Assembly: GCA_017453045.1 (NCBI GenBank)
Contig: JAFTKX010000056.1
Coordinates: forward strand, 78,409-142,408
Reading direction: 5' to 3'
Source: Clostridia bacterium
GTDB lineage: Bacteria; Bacillota; Clostridia; Christensenellales; Borkfalkiaceae
DNA length: 64,000 nucleotides
Under the pieces are notes generated by a model. The model saw nothing but the letters and a program-made list of their open reading frames with translations, made no database searches and was not told the origin of the DNA. The position numbers and the translations under genes were made by a program. Of the stretch, positions 24,510-34,800 are shown in pieces. Positions within the stretch are counted from its first letter, which is position 1, and each line of letters opens with the position of its first letter.

Positions 24510-26375
24510 TTACCCCTTTGCAAGTCGTAAATAAACCATTAAAACTGCGATATCGGCGGGGTTTACACCCGAAATTCTCGACGCTTGTCCTAAATTTTCA
24601 GGCATAATTTTAGCGAGTTTTTCTTGCGCTTCAAGCCTTAATCCCGAAATCTTATAGTAATCTATATCCTTTGGAATTTTCTTTTCGTCGAGTTTTTTAG
24701 CCTTTTCGATTTGTTCAAGACCTTTTTTAAGGTATCCTTCGTATTTAGCGTCCGTTTCAACTCTTTCCAAAATATCGTAAGGGTAGTCTTTGAAAAGGTC
24801 GAAATATTCCATAATATCTTCAAGCGATATATTTCTCTTTATCATATCCCTAACCGAAAGACCGCCGTAAACGTCGCCCGTAGACTTGCTTTTAATAAAT
24901 TCAGCCGTTTGTTTTGGGGAAAAGTTTACCGAAATTTCTTGGTTGAGTTTTTGAATTTGCTCTTGTCTTTGTAAAAATTTAGCGTATCTTTCGTCAGAAA
25001 CAAGCCCTATATCCCTGCCTATTTGGGTAAGTCGGCTATCCGCGTTGTCTTGACGTAAGAAAATTCTATATTCGGCTCTCGACGTCATCATTCTATACGG
25101 TTCGTCCGTGCCTTTGGTTACTAAATCGTCAATGAGTACCCCAATATACGCTTGGTCGCGAGAGAGTACGAGCGGTTCTTTACCGCGCATATAGTTAGAC
25201 GCGTTTATGCCTGCCATAAGTCCTTGCGCCGCCGCTTCTTCGTAACCGCTCGTTCCGTTGATTTGTCCTGCCGTAAAAAGACCTTTGACCTTTTTAAATT
25301 CAAGGCTCGGCTTTAAATCTAAACTGTCGATACAATCGTATTCGATAGCGTAAGCAAAGCGCATAATTTTACAGTTTTCTAACCCTTTAATCGACCTATA
25401 CATTGCTATTTGCACGTCGTGGGGCATAGAAGTCGACATGCCTTGAACGTAAATTTCGTTGGTGTCAGCCCCCTCGGGTTCTAAAAAGATTTGATGTCTG
25501 TCCTTGTCTTTAAACCTTACGACTTTGGTTTCGATAGACGGACAATATCTCGGACCTGCGCTCAAAATATTTCCGTTGTAAAGGGGAGAGCGCTCTAAAT
25601 TGTCAAGTATGATTTTGTGTGTGTTTTCGTTTGTGTAAGTAATATAACAAGGCTCTTGTTTTTCGGGTATTCCGTCTGTCATAAACGAAAACGGATAAAC
25701 CTTGGTTTCGCCTTCTTGAGTTTCAAGTTTAGAAAAATCAATGGAATTTCTATCAAGTCTTGCAGGCGTTCCCGTTTTAAATCTTCTAACGGTAAAGCCA
25801 AGTTCCATTAAATTTGCTGTAAGAGCGTTCGCAGGAGAAAAACCAGAAGGTCCTTCGTCTTTTACCCACTCGCCGGCAATTACGCGACTGTTTAGGTAAA
25901 CGCCCGTGGCAACTACGACGGTTTTACAAGGAATAACGCAGTTAAAAGAAGTTTCCACTCCCGTTACTTTTCCGCCGTCGGTTAAAATTTTAGTCGCTTC
26001 GCATTGAATAAGCCTTATATTCGGCGTGTTTTCAAGCGTTTTTTTCATAATTTTTTGATACGCGTACTTGTCCGACTGCGAACGGAGCGACTGAACGGCA
26101 GAGCCTTTACCCCTGTTGAGCATTTTTATTTGGAGCATTGCCTTGTCCGCGTTTATGCCCATTTCACCGCCCAAAGCGTCGACTTCTCTAACTAAATGAC
26201 CTTTTGCAGTTCCCCCGATTGACGGGTTGCACGCCATATACGCGATATTGTCAAGGTTTACGGTAAGTAGAGCGGTTTTATGTCCAAGCCTTGCAAGCGC
26301 CAAAGCCGATTCTACCCCCGCATGCCCCGCGCCGATTACTACGGCGTCAAAATTTTCTTCTAAATAAAGTGCCAT
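24510..26375 (-). CDS. mnmG: tRNA uridine-5-carboxymethylaminomethyl modification enzyme MnmG
   Basis: 621 residues, normal length. With MnmE it installs the (carboxymethyl)aminomethyl group on wobble U34 of several tRNAs. The FAD site is VVIGAGHAGVESALALARLG near residue 12. The signature CNPSIGGTAKGHLVREVDALGG and the segment SGYEEAAAQGLMAGINA are intact. The C-terminal helical domain binds MnmE. The start is 2 bases after the dnaA stop, so the two genes form an operon. mnmE is not in view. Confidence 0.96.
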   Translation of the reverse strand: MALYLEENFDAVVIGAGHAGVESALALARLGHKTALLTVNLDNIAYMACNPSIGGTAKGHLVREVDALGGEMGINADKAMLQIKMLNRGKGSAVQSLRSQSDKYAYQKIMKKTLENTPNIRLIQCEATKILTDGGKVTGVETSFNCVIPCKTVVVATGVYLNSRVIAGEWVKDEGPSGFSPANALTANLMELGFTVRRFKTGTPARLDRNSIDFSKLETQEGETKVYPFSFMTDGIPEKQEPCYITYTNENTHKIILDNLERSPLYNGNILSAGPRYCPSIETKVVRFKDKDRHQIFLEPEGADTNEIYVQGMSTSMPHDVQIAMYRSIKGLENCKIMRFAYAIEYDCIDSLDLKPSLEFKKVKGLFTAGQINGTSGYEEAAAQGLMAGINASNYMRGKEPLVLSRDQAYIGVLIDDLVTKGTDEPYRMMTSRAEYRIFLRQDNADSRLTQIGRDIGLVSDERYAKFLQRQEQIQKLNQEISVNFSPKQTAEFIKSKSTGDVYGGLSVRDMIKRNISLEDIMEYFDLFKDYPYDILERVETDAKYEGYLKKGLEQIEKAKKLDEKKIPKDIDYYKISGLRLEAQEKLAKIMPENLGQASRISGVNPADIAVLMVYLRLAKG

Positions 26376-26377
26376 AA

Positions 26378-27724
26378 TTATTTCTTTAAAATAAGGTTTT
26401 TAAGGTCTTTTACTTCTGTTTGAATACGCTGATTTTCTTTGATAAGTTCTGCAATTTTATCTCTTGCGTGAATAATAGTAGTATAGTCCCTTCCGCCTAA
26501 AGCCTGACCTATCGTAACGAGCGGAATAGAGAGCATTTCAGTCATAAGATAAGCGCAAATTTGTCTTGGCTCAACTATGTCTTTATTTCTCTTTTTGCCC
26601 GTTAAATCGCTCCTTTGAATTTTATAAAAAGAGCAAACGGCTTCAATAATCGTATCGGTTGTAACGATTTCTTCTTTGCGGTCTCCGCCAACGCTTTCTG
26701 AAATTGCTTCTTTTGCAAGGTCGATAGAAATGGGGCGTTCGTGAAGCATTGACGCAAAAATTACTTTGTTTAACATTCCTTCAAGAGAACGAACGTCGCT
26801 ATCGGACTGTTCGGCAAGGAAAAGGGCTACGTCGAGATTTAAAACGTACTTTCTCATCTCTGCCTTTTTTTGCAAAATGGCGATTTTCGTTTCAATATCG
26901 GGCGGAAGAACTTGCGCCATTAAACCGCCTTCAAATCTCGTTTTTAACCTATCCGATAAAAGTTCGATTTCCTTTGGATGACAGTCTGCGGATAAAACTA
27001 TCTGTTTGTTTTGACCGTAAAGTTCGTTAAAGGTGTGGAAAAATTCTTCTTGAGTAGATTGCTTTTTAGCCAAAAACTGAACGTCGTCAATAATTAAAAC
27101 GTCCACGTTTCTATATTTATTCCTAAAATCCATACCTTCTTGCGAATACGCTTTACCCTGACGGAGATTAGTTATAAGGTCGCTCGCAAACTTTTCGCAA
27201 GTAGCGTACAAAACGTTGAGAAGGGGGTTGTTGAGTTTTATGTAGTTTGCGATTGCGTGCATCATGTGCGTTTTGCCAAGCCCCGCGCCACCGTAGATAA
27301 AAAGTGGGTTATAACTGTTTCCGGGGTTTTCGGCAACTGCTTTCGCCGCAGCGTAAAGGTAGCGGTTAGACGAGCCGACCACGAAGGAATCAAAAGTATA
27401 TTTAGGGTTAATAGGGGTAGATTCAATTTCGTCCGACGGCGAAGCAAACCCCTTGCGCTTTAAGTAGTCAACCTTGCTGTCGCCAACGTAAAGTTCAATA
27501 TCGGTAATACCCGTATTCGTTCTTTTAAGCGCTTCGCGAATTTTATCGTGAAGTCTGGTTGCGACTTCCGACGCGAACGTTTCGGATACGGTTGCCAAAA
27601 TAAGTTTAGTTCCAACGACGTCAATAGGTTTTAAATTGACTATGTAAGTGTTGTAAGATATAGGACTTACCGAAACTTGAAGTTCTCTTAAAGCCATGTC
27701 CCAATAAAGTTTGTAACTTTCCAT
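26378..27724 (-). CDS. dnaA: Chromosomal replication initiator DnaA
   Basis: 448 residues, complete. Domain I covers residues 1-80. The AAA+ domain III has Walker A GGAGLGKT (145-152) and Walker B VLIIDDVQFLA, with SDRLKTRFEGGLM as the arginine-finger box. Domain IV ends with the DNA-binding helix pair and the signature GGRDYTTIIHARDKI. Unusually, the next gene in the operon is mnmG rather than dnaN, and recF lies divergently on the other side. The ribosome site is AAGGGGGAAC before the ATG. Confidence 0.97.
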   Translation of the reverse strand: MESYKLYWDMALRELQVSVSPISYNTYIVNLKPIDVVGTKLILATVSETFASEVATRLHDKIREALKRTNTGITDIELYVGDSKVDYLKRKGFASPSDEIESTPINPKYTFDSFVVGSSNRYLYAAAKAVAENPGNSYNPLFIYGGAGLGKTHMMHAIANYIKLNNPLLNVLYATCEKFASDLITNLRQGKAYSQEGMDFRNKYRNVDVLIIDDVQFLAKKQSTQEEFFHTFNELYGQNKQIVLSADCHPKEIELLSDRLKTRFEGGLMAQVLPPDIETKIAILQKKAEMRKYVLNLDVALFLAEQSDSDVRSLEGMLNKVIFASMLHERPISIDLAKEAISESVGGDRKEEIVTTDTIIEAVCSFYKIQRSDLTGKKRNKDIVEPRQICAYLMTEMLSIPLVTIGQALGGRDYTTIIHARDKIAELIKENQRIQTEVKDLKNLILKK

Positions 27725-27997
27725 TGTTCCCCCTTTTTCAGCAATTGTATTTGCCGACTCGGTTTTATCGTGTGAGTATTTATCTTTTGCGGTAAAATGA
27801 GTAAATTAACAATCGAAAAATAAAAATTTAAACAACTTCAAAGCCCAAAAACACTTTACTATTTTTACCGCGTTATATATAATTATATATAAGGTTTCTT
27901 TCGGCGACGTTTTTTTGTCGCTTATAAAAAACGCGTGGTTATTGTATTATACTATAACGAATAAAAAAAATCAATCAAATTAAAGCAAGGCGAATAA
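27725..27997. other. Divergent dnaA-recF spacer with AT-rich palindrome
   Basis: 273 bases of very A/T-rich DNA. It contains a perfect 20-bp palindrome, TTATATATAATTATATATAA (27873-27892), and a small hairpin GCGAC/GTCGC over seven T plus one G (27904-27921). It must hold both promoters. By position it is a candidate for the origin, but I found no good match to the DnaA box TTATCCACA on either strand, so origin function is not supported by sequence. Confidence 0.4.
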
Positions 27998-29083
27998 ATG
28001 CTTATAAAAAATCTTGAACTTACCAACTTCAGAAATTACTCTTTTGCTCGGTTTGAGTATTCGGACGGGGTAAATATAGTCAGCGGAGGCAACGCGCAAG
28101 GCAAAACTAACTCTGCGGAGGCTATATTTTTTCTATGCACGGGTTATTCGCCGAGAGCGGTAAGAGAAAAACAAGTTATAAAGCACGACGAGAATTTTGC
28201 AAAAATCAAGGGCGTAGCGTCGTCAAATTACGGCGACGTGTCCGTTAGCATTGATTTTTTTGCCGATAAGAACAAAATAATTAAGGTAAACGAAGTTCCC
28301 GTAGGGAAAATAGGCGAACTTTTAGGCAATATAAATTCGGTATTTTTTAACCCGGGCGAACTTAAACTTATCCAAGAAGCCCCCGAAGACAGAAGAAGGT
28401 TTTTAGATGTTTCGCTCTCGCAAATTTCAAAAGGGTATTTTTACGCTTTACAAACCTACAAAAAGATTTTGTCGCAAAGAAACAACCTTTTAAAAAGCGA
28501 AGATAGGGAACTTATTTTAGACACTTTGCCCGTTTGGGATATAAGTCTTGCAAAGGCGGGCGCTAAAATTATTTTCGAGCGTAACGTGTATATAAAATTA
28601 CTTTCTCCGTTCGCAGGTTTTTGCCACGAAGAAGTTACGGGCGGTGGAGAAGTCCTTACGGTAAAGGGCGACTATAAGTACGAAGGAACGGAAGACGATA
28701 TTTATATTCAGTTTTTGTCCGCTTTAAGTGAAAAAACTGAAAAGGATATCGAAACGGGCTATACGACGGTAGGTCCGCACCGCGACGATTTAAAGATAAA
28801 AGTAAACGGCGTTGACGTAAGGGCGTACGGCTCGCAAGGTCAACAAAGAACGGCGTCTATCGCCTTAAAACTTGCCGAAACGGAGATTTTTAGGGAAAAA
28901 TTCGGCGAGTATCCCGTGCTTATTTTAGACGACGCTATGAGCGAACTCGACAAAAAAAGACGGGCAAGACTTATAGATTACGTCAAAAAAATGCAAACGA
29001 TTATAACCTGTACCGAGCCGGAGTGCGTACCAAACTACCAAAATTATAATAATATAGAAGTAGAAGATGGAAAGATATTATGA
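27998..29083 (+). CDS. recF: DNA replication and repair protein RecF
   Basis: 361 residues, an SMC-like ABC ATPase that loads RecA at gaps with RecO and RecR. Walker A is GGNAQGKTNSAEAI near residue 31 (most RecF have GENAQGKTNLLEA). The region EDRRRFLDVSLSQI, the signature YGSQGQQRTASIALK, and the Walker B with LILDDAMSELD are present. It is divergent from dnaA. Its last bases overlap the cysK start (ATGA). Confidence 0.95.
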   Translation: MLIKNLELTNFRNYSFARFEYSDGVNIVSGGNAQGKTNSAEAIFFLCTGYSPRAVREKQVIKHDENFAKIKGVASSNYGDVSVSIDFFADKNKIIKVNEVPVGKIGELLGNINSVFFNPGELKLIQEAPEDRRRFLDVSLSQISKGYFYALQTYKKILSQRNNLLKSEDRELILDTLPVWDISLAKAGAKIIFERNVYIKLLSPFAGFCHEEVTGGGEVLTVKGDYKYEGTEDDIYIQFLSALSEKTEKDIETGYTTVGPHRDDLKIKVNGVDVRAYGSQGQQRTASIALKLAETEIFREKFGEYPVLILDDAMSELDKKRRARLIDYVKKMQTIITCTEPECVPNYQNYNNIEVEDGKIL

Positions 29084-29970
29084 CGCTTGTCGAAATTGAA
29101 CGTACGCTTGGTAAAACCCCTATAAAAAGACTTGGAGATACAAACCTTTTCGTAAAACTTGAAAGTTGCAACTTGGCAGGTAGCATAAAAGATAGAACGG
29201 CGTTTTTTATGATAAGGGGCGCTATCGAAAAAGGGTTGATTTATAGCGGTGGAACTTTTATCGAGCCAACGAGCGGTAACACGGGTATAGGGATTGCTTA
29301 TATTTGTCAAAAACTTGGCTATAAGTCGATTATCGTTATGCCGAAAGGCGTTACAAGCGAGAGAATAAGGCTAATCGAGTCGTTAGGCGGGCGCGTTGAA
29401 ATAAGCGACGGCGACGGAATTAAAGGCGCGATTTCCGTAGCCGAAAAGTTAAATAAAGAGATTGAAAATTCAGTAATATTAGGTCAGTTTAAAAATCAAG
29501 ACAATCCGCTCGCGCACGAAAAAACAACCGCTCCCGAAATAGATAGGTATTTTAAAGGCGATATAGATATAATTATTGCAGGCGTAGGAACGGGCGGAAC
29601 GATAACGGGGCTCGGTAGATATTTTAAAAAACAAAGCAAAAATAAGATGATAATCGGCGTAACCGCCGAAGGATCGGCAATAGTAAATAACGGCGTTGGC
29701 GTAAACCATAAAATTTTTGGAATAGGCTCTAATATAATTCCACAGGTTTTAGATAGGAGCGTAGTGGATATGATTTTGCCCGTTTCCGAAGAAGAAACGT
29801 ATTCTTCGGTAAAAGAAATCTACCAAAAATACGGGTTAAAACTCGGCGTTTCGTCGGGCGCGTGTTACGCTATTGCAAAAAAGGTGGAAATAGTATATCC
29901 AAAGAGAAAAATAATTTTTATATCGGCAGATGGTGAAGATAGATATTCGTCGCTAAACTTGTATAACTGA
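29080..29970 (+). CDS. cysK: Cysteine synthase family (PLP beta-replacing enzyme)
   Basis: 296 residues. The PLP-lysine is in AGSIKDRTA (about residue 43), the substrate loop in EPTSGNTGIGIAY, and the phosphate-binding Gly loop in AGVGTGGTITG. The C-terminal Ser in GVSSGACYAIA completes the cofactor site. It should make cysteine from O-acetylserine and sulfide; related enzymes with other acceptors cannot be excluded, hence a moderate symbol certainty. It overlaps recF by 4 bases, an unusual pairing. A boundary-motif copy occurs inside it at 29319-29334. Confidence 0.88.
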   Translation: MTLVEIERTLGKTPIKRLGDTNLFVKLESCNLAGSIKDRTAFFMIRGAIEKGLIYSGGTFIEPTSGNTGIGIAYICQKLGYKSIIVMPKGVTSERIRLIESLGGRVEISDGDGIKGAISVAEKLNKEIENSVILGQFKNQDNPLAHEKTTAPEIDRYFKGDIDIIIAGVGTGGTITGLGRYFKKQSKNKMIIGVTAEGSAIVNNGVGVNHKIFGIGSNIIPQVLDRSVVDMILPVSEEETYSSVKEIYQKYGLKLGVSSGACYAIAKKVEIVYPKRKIIFISADGEDRYSSLNLYN

Positions 29971-30064
29971 ATAACCGTAAAGTCGTTTAAAAAAGGTAAA
30001 CCTTCTCAGCCTCAACGAGAAGCCTTAAAAGTTGATAAATTTTACTAAAAAGGAGCAATATATA

Positions 30065-30883
30065 ATGAGTTCTTGTAATCACGATTGTTCTTCGTGCAAA
30101 GAAAAATGTGACAAAAGTCAGTTTATGGCAACGCCTAAACCGACGACTAAAATCGGCAAAATGATAGCAGTCGTTAGCGGAAAGGGTGGCGTAGGCAAAT
30201 CAATGGTTACCGACCTTTTGGCAGTCGGTACGCTTAGAAAGGGCTATAAGGTAGCCGTGTTGGACGCGGATATTACAGGTCCGTCCGTACCGAAAGCGTT
30301 TGGTATAACCGAAAAGGCTTACGGAAATGAAGACGGTACGACTATTTATCCCGTATTATCAAGTCAAGGCGTAAAACTTATGTCTATGAACCTTTTGCTT
30401 GACGACGAAAATTCACCCGTCGTTTGGCGCGGTCCGGTTATAAGCGGAGCGGTTAAGCAGTTTTATACCGACGTAGAGTGGGGAGAAGTAGACTATATGT
30501 ACGTGGACATGCCTCCGGGAACGGGCGATGTTCCGCTTACCGTTTTTCAATCTCTCCCGATAGATGGAATCGTGGTAGTTACAACACCGCAAGATTTGGT
30601 TTCTATGATAGTTGAAAAGGCGGTAAAAATGGCGGAACTTATGGGCGTAAAGATAGTGGGGCTTATCGAAAATATGAGTTATATCGCTTGTCCTTGTTGC
30701 GGAGAAAAGATTTATCCTTACGGCAAGAGCAAATTAGAAGCGGTAGCGTCGAAGTATTCTTTACCTATTTTAGGTAGACTTGCCATTGACGAAAACTTAT
30801 CTAAATCCGTCGACGAAGGAAAAATTGAAGAAATTTCGGGCGAGCCTTTAGATGACGCGATAACGGTAATAACTGCCGTTTAA
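30065..30883 (+). CDS. Mrp/NBP35-type iron-sulfur carrier ATPase
   Basis: 272 residues from ATG 30065 (AAAGGAGCAA just upstream; an in-frame ATG at 30032 lacks a ribosome site). An N-terminal cluster CNHDCSSCKEKC resembles the NBP35 ferredoxin-like motif. The deviant Walker A is GKGGVGKS, followed by LDADITGPSVPKAFG and the CPCCGEKIYPYG motif that bridges the [4Fe-4S] cluster in the dimer. Role: assembling and handing over iron-sulfur clusters in the cytoplasm, fitting the many cluster enzymes of an anaerobe, such as the oxidoreductase at 31815. Confidence 0.9.
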   Translation: MSSCNHDCSSCKEKCDKSQFMATPKPTTKIGKMIAVVSGKGGVGKSMVTDLLAVGTLRKGYKVAVLDADITGPSVPKAFGITEKAYGNEDGTTIYPVLSSQGVKLMSMNLLLDDENSPVVWRGPVISGAVKQFYTDVEWGEVDYMYVDMPPGTGDVPLTVFQSLPIDGIVVVTTPQDLVSMIVEKAVKMAELMGVKIVGLIENMSYIACPCCGEKIYPYGKSKLEAVASKYSLPILGRLAIDENLSKSVDEGKIEEISGEPLDDAITVITAV

Positions 30884-30892
30884 TCGACTTAT
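30881..30892. repeat. Boundary motif at the mrp stop
   Basis: TAATCGACTTAT; its first three bases are the mrp stop codon, and the next ATG begins at its end. It belongs to the recurrent AATCGACTTATAG family. Confidence 0.6.
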
Positions 30893-31640
30893 GGGCAGGG
30901 TTTTTAAAATTTCAAGCAAAGTTTTAACCGTCTTGTTTACAATTTCGGTATTTTTTATAACGGGATTTATCGCAATAATGATACCGTCAAATAGCAAGGC
31001 GTTTTACCGATGGCAATTTCAAAAAGAAGACGATTACGGCTACACGGCGCTTGAATACGTAAAGTTAGAAAGGGCTTATGCAACCGACCTATCTACGATA
31101 GAGTATTTAAGCGAATTAGACCAAGACGGGCTCGTTGAACTAATGATGCATACAATGCGCTATTGTCTGTTTTTAGAAGACGATTTAAACCCCGAAGTAA
31201 ACGGTGAAAAAATCAATCTCTTCCGTCAAGACGAAATAAGTCATATGAAAGACGTAAAAGGGATTTTCGGCGGAGGGGTAGTTCTCGTTGTACTATCGCT
31301 AATAGTCGTTGCGGTAAGTATTCCGCTCGGGCTTGTTAAAAAGAGAGGTTATTACGAAAATTGCCGAAAAGTTCCGCTATATACGATAATAGGCATAGGT
31401 TGTTTTTTCGTGATAGTGGGGCTTTTTGCCATATTTGCATTTGACTTTGCTTTTGAAATTTTTCACAGAATATTTTTTAGTGGAAATTACGCGTTTGAAA
31501 ACGGCGTGATGATAGGTATGATAGGCGGAATTTTTTACGATTTAGCGCCTATTATAATAGGCTTATGGCTTGTCCTTTTCGGCGGTTTTTCAGTCGGGCT
31601 TTACTACTACCACAAATGGCTAAAGAAAATTTTTGAGTAA
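30891..31640 (+). CDS. DUF1461 integral membrane protein
   Basis: 249 residues. Five hydrophobic segments: about 10-32, 122-145, 160-185, then a pair near the C terminus. The large loop after the first segment (YRWQF, then LMMHTMRYCLFLEDDL, then EISHMKDVKGIF) matches the conserved extracytoplasmic region of the DUF1461 / TIGR01906 family. Function is unknown. It starts 7 bases after mrp and ends before a cluster of hairpins. Confidence 0.8.
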   Translation: MGRVFKISSKVLTVLFTISVFFITGFIAIMIPSNSKAFYRWQFQKEDDYGYTALEYVKLERAYATDLSTIEYLSELDQDGLVELMMHTMRYCLFLEDDLNPEVNGEKINLFRQDEISHMKDVKGIFGGGVVLVVLSLIVVAVSIPLGLVKKRGYYENCRKVPLYTIIGIGCFFVIVGLFAIFAFDFAFEIFHRIFFSGNYAFENGVMIGMIGGIFYDLAPIIIGLWLVLFGGFSVGLYYYHKWLKKIFE

Positions 31641-31646
31641 AAAACC

Positions 31647-31674
31647 GCGCCCTACTGCAGTTGCAGTAGGGCGC
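31647..31674 (+). terminator. Hairpin 1 after the DUF1461 gene
   Basis: GCGCCCTACTGCA / TGCAGTAGGGCGC, a perfect 13-bp stem with a 2-base loop, 6 bases after the stop. The T-run behind it is weak. Confidence 0.6.
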
Positions 31675-31700
31675 TAATCATTATACATATAACGTAGTTA

Positions 31701-31727
31701 CGCCCCGTTGCGAAAGACAACGGGGCG
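31701..31727. terminator. Hairpin 2 in the convergent spacer
   Basis: CGCCCCGTTG / CAACGGGGCG, a perfect 10-bp stem over CGAAAGA. Little T-run; role as terminator or RNA stabiliser is uncertain. Confidence 0.5.
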
Positions 31728-31762
31728 TAAATTATATAAAGCGTATTTATCAATAATATATA

Positions 31763-31790
31763 GTGGGCGACTGAAATTTCAGTCGCCCAC
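31763..31790 (+). terminator. Hairpin 3, perfect 28-base palindrome
   Basis: GTGGGCGACTGAAA followed directly by its reverse complement, then CATTTTTAAG. It lies 24 bases from the oxidoreductase stop and can stop transcription from the left. Confidence 0.6.
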
Positions 31791-31814
31791 CATTTTTAAG
31801 CCAAAGGCTAATTA

Positions 31815-34800
31815 TTACTTGTTAGCAAGTCTTTTATAAGAGTTAAGTCTTGCGGTGTTTTCTTCTTCAGCAGTTTCAAAGAGTCTTTCAGCAAGTTCAG
31901 GTTGAGATTTCTTTAAGGTTGCGTATCTGTTTTCGCCAAGAAGGAAATCTTTGTAACTTGCAGTAGGATCTTTACTGTCTAAAGTGAACGGATTTACGTC
32001 TGTGCCAACTTTATCAGGGTTGTATCTGTAAAGGTGCCAGTAACCTGCGTCAACGGCTCTCTTACCTTCAAGTTGAGATTGACTCATCTTGATACCGTGG
32101 TTGATACATGGAGCGTAGCAGATAAGAAGTGAAGGTCCGTCGTATGCTTCTGCTTCTACGATAGCGTTAAGGAATTGTTGCTTGTTAGCGCCCATAGAAC
32201 ATTGAGCAACGTAAACGTAACCGTAACTCATAGCCATCATACCAAGGTCCTTTTTCTTAACTCTCTTACCGCCTGCAGCGAATTTAGCAACAGAACCGGT
32301 AGGAGTAGACTTACTTGCTTGTCCACCCGTGTTAGAGTAAACTTCGGTATCTACGACTAAAACGTTAACGTCTTCGCCCATAGCGAGAACGTGGTCAAGA
32401 CCGCCGTAACCGATATCGTAAGCCCAACCGTCGCCACCGATAATCCAGATAGACTTCTTAATTACGCAGTCAAGGCTCTTTTCAACTTCTTTAAGGAGTT
32501 CTTTAAGTTCGCCCTTGTTATTCTTAATAGCAGATGGGAGAGCAATTTCCAAAGTCTTAGCAACTTGCTTGGTGATGTCTGCGCTCTTTTTATTGTCAAG
32601 CCAAAGTTTGAACGCTTCGCCAACTCTACCGCGGAGATTAAGTTCAAGCGCCCTTCTCATCATGTCGGCAAGTTTTGCCCTTCTTTGAGTGTAAGCAAGG
32701 TTAAATCCGTAACCGTATTCAGCGTTGTCTTCAAACAAACTGTTAGCCCAAGCAGGACCTTTACCTTCAGCGTTCTTGGTGTATGGACAAGTTGGAGAAG
32801 AACCGCCGTAGATTGAAGAACATCCAGTTGCGTTAGCAACTACCATTCTGTCGCCGAAAAGTTGAGTAATAACTTTAATATATGGAGTTTCGCCACAGCC
32901 TGCGCATGCGCCCGAGAACTCGAAAAGAGGCTTGTTAAATTGAGAACCCTTAACGGTAGTAGGTTTGAAGTTAGCGGAAGTGTCAACTGCAGGAACGGTT
33001 TCGCTGAATTCGTAGTTTACGGTCTCGTCAGCAACAGCCGATTCTAAGGTAACCATAGTGATTGCTCTCTTGTCTTCCTTAGTAGGACATACGGTAGCGC
33101 ACACTTCACAACCCATACAGTCGAGCGGACTAACTTGCATTCTGTATTCGTAACCCTTTAAACCGATAGCGGCTTTCGTAGTGAACGTTGCAGGTCTTTC
33201 GTCGCCTTCCTTAATAAGAACAGGACGGTAACAAGCGTGCGGACATACGAACGCGCATTGGTTACATTGAATACAGTTTTCAGCGTGCCAAGCAGGAATT
33301 TTAACTGCAACGCCACGTTTTTCAAATCTGGTAGTTCCAGTAGGAACAGAACCGTCGGCGTTGAACGCAGATGCAGGGAGTTTGTCGCCCTTTAAGGTAA
33401 GGATAGGATGAACTACCGTCTTAAAGTATTCGTCGTCTGCAACTTTTGCAGGATCAGCGCCGTCAGTAGCGGTAGCCCAGTCGGCAGGAACGGCGATTTC
33501 TTTAAGTTCAGAAGACGCCATATCAATAGCAGAGTAGTTCATGTTAACTACTGCGTCGCCTTTCTTTCCGTAAGATTTCTTAACGTATTGCTTCATCCAG
33601 TCTTCTGCTTCAGTGTAAGGCATAATTTCAGGGTTAATCTTGAAGAATGCCGCTTGCATGATAGCGTTTGTTCTTCCGCCAAGACCTATTCCTTGAGCAA
33701 TTTTAATTGCGTCGATAACGTAGAGTTTAGCGTTCTTTTTAGCGAGCGCTTGTTTCATCGTTGCAGGAAGGTTTTTAGAAAGAGCGTCAACGGTATTCCA
33801 TTCGCAGTTAAGAAGGAATTTACCGCCGTCTTTAAGGTCGGAAACCATATCGTATCTCGTTACGTACGAAGGTTGCGAACAAGCGATAAAGTCCGCAGCG
33901 TCGATAAGGTAAGAAGATTGGATAGGAGTTTTACCAAAACGAAGGTGAGAAACGGTGATACCACCAGACTTTTTAGAGTCGTAGAAGAAGTAGCCTTGAG
34001 CGTACATATCCGTGTGGTCGCCGATAATCTTAATAGAGTTCTTGTTAGCGCCAACCGTACCGTCAGAGCCAAGACCGTAGAACTTACAACTTACCGTGCC
34101 TTCCGGAGCGGCGTTGTATTGAGTGCTAAAGTCAAGAGAAGTGTTGGTTAAGTCGTCGTAAATACCAACGGTAAAGTGATTCTTTGGATTAGCAAGTTCA
34201 AGGTTTTTGTAAACTGCGTAAACCATTGATGGATTGAATTCTTTAGAACCAAGACCGTATCTACCGCCAACAACCTTAATCTTTTTCTTGCCTGCTTCCA
34301 TTAAAGCGGTGCAAACGTCAAGATATAAAGGTTCGCCAAGTGAACCGGGTTCTTTAGTTCTGTCTAAAACGGCAATCTTCTTAACGGTCTTTGGAAGAGC
34401 CTTGATAAACGCCTTTTGAGCGAAAGGTCTGTAAAGTCTTACTTTAACAACGCCGACCTTGTGTCCTTCAGCGTTCATCTTGTTGATAGTTTCTTCGATA
34501 GCGTCAGCGCCACTACCCATAACTACGATTACGTTTTCAGCGTCAGGAGCGCCAACGTAGTCGAAAAGGTGATAACTTCTACCAGTTAAAGCAGAAACCT
34601 TATCCATCATCTTTTGAACGATAGCGGGAGTTGCTTCGTAGTATTTGTTAGCAGTTTCTCTGTTTTGGAAGTAAGTGTCGCTGTTTTGAGCCGTACCCTT
34701 TTGAATTGGGTGGTCTGGGTTAAGCGCTCTTGCTCTAAAATCTTCAACGTCTTTCATATCTACGAGTTTTCTCATATCTTCGTAGTCGATTGCTTCGATT

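Noticed and set aside
27725..27997. Confident origin of replication next to dnaA
   Set aside because: No good DnaA box was found on either strand and dnaN is not adjacent; only the position and AT-richness speak for it.
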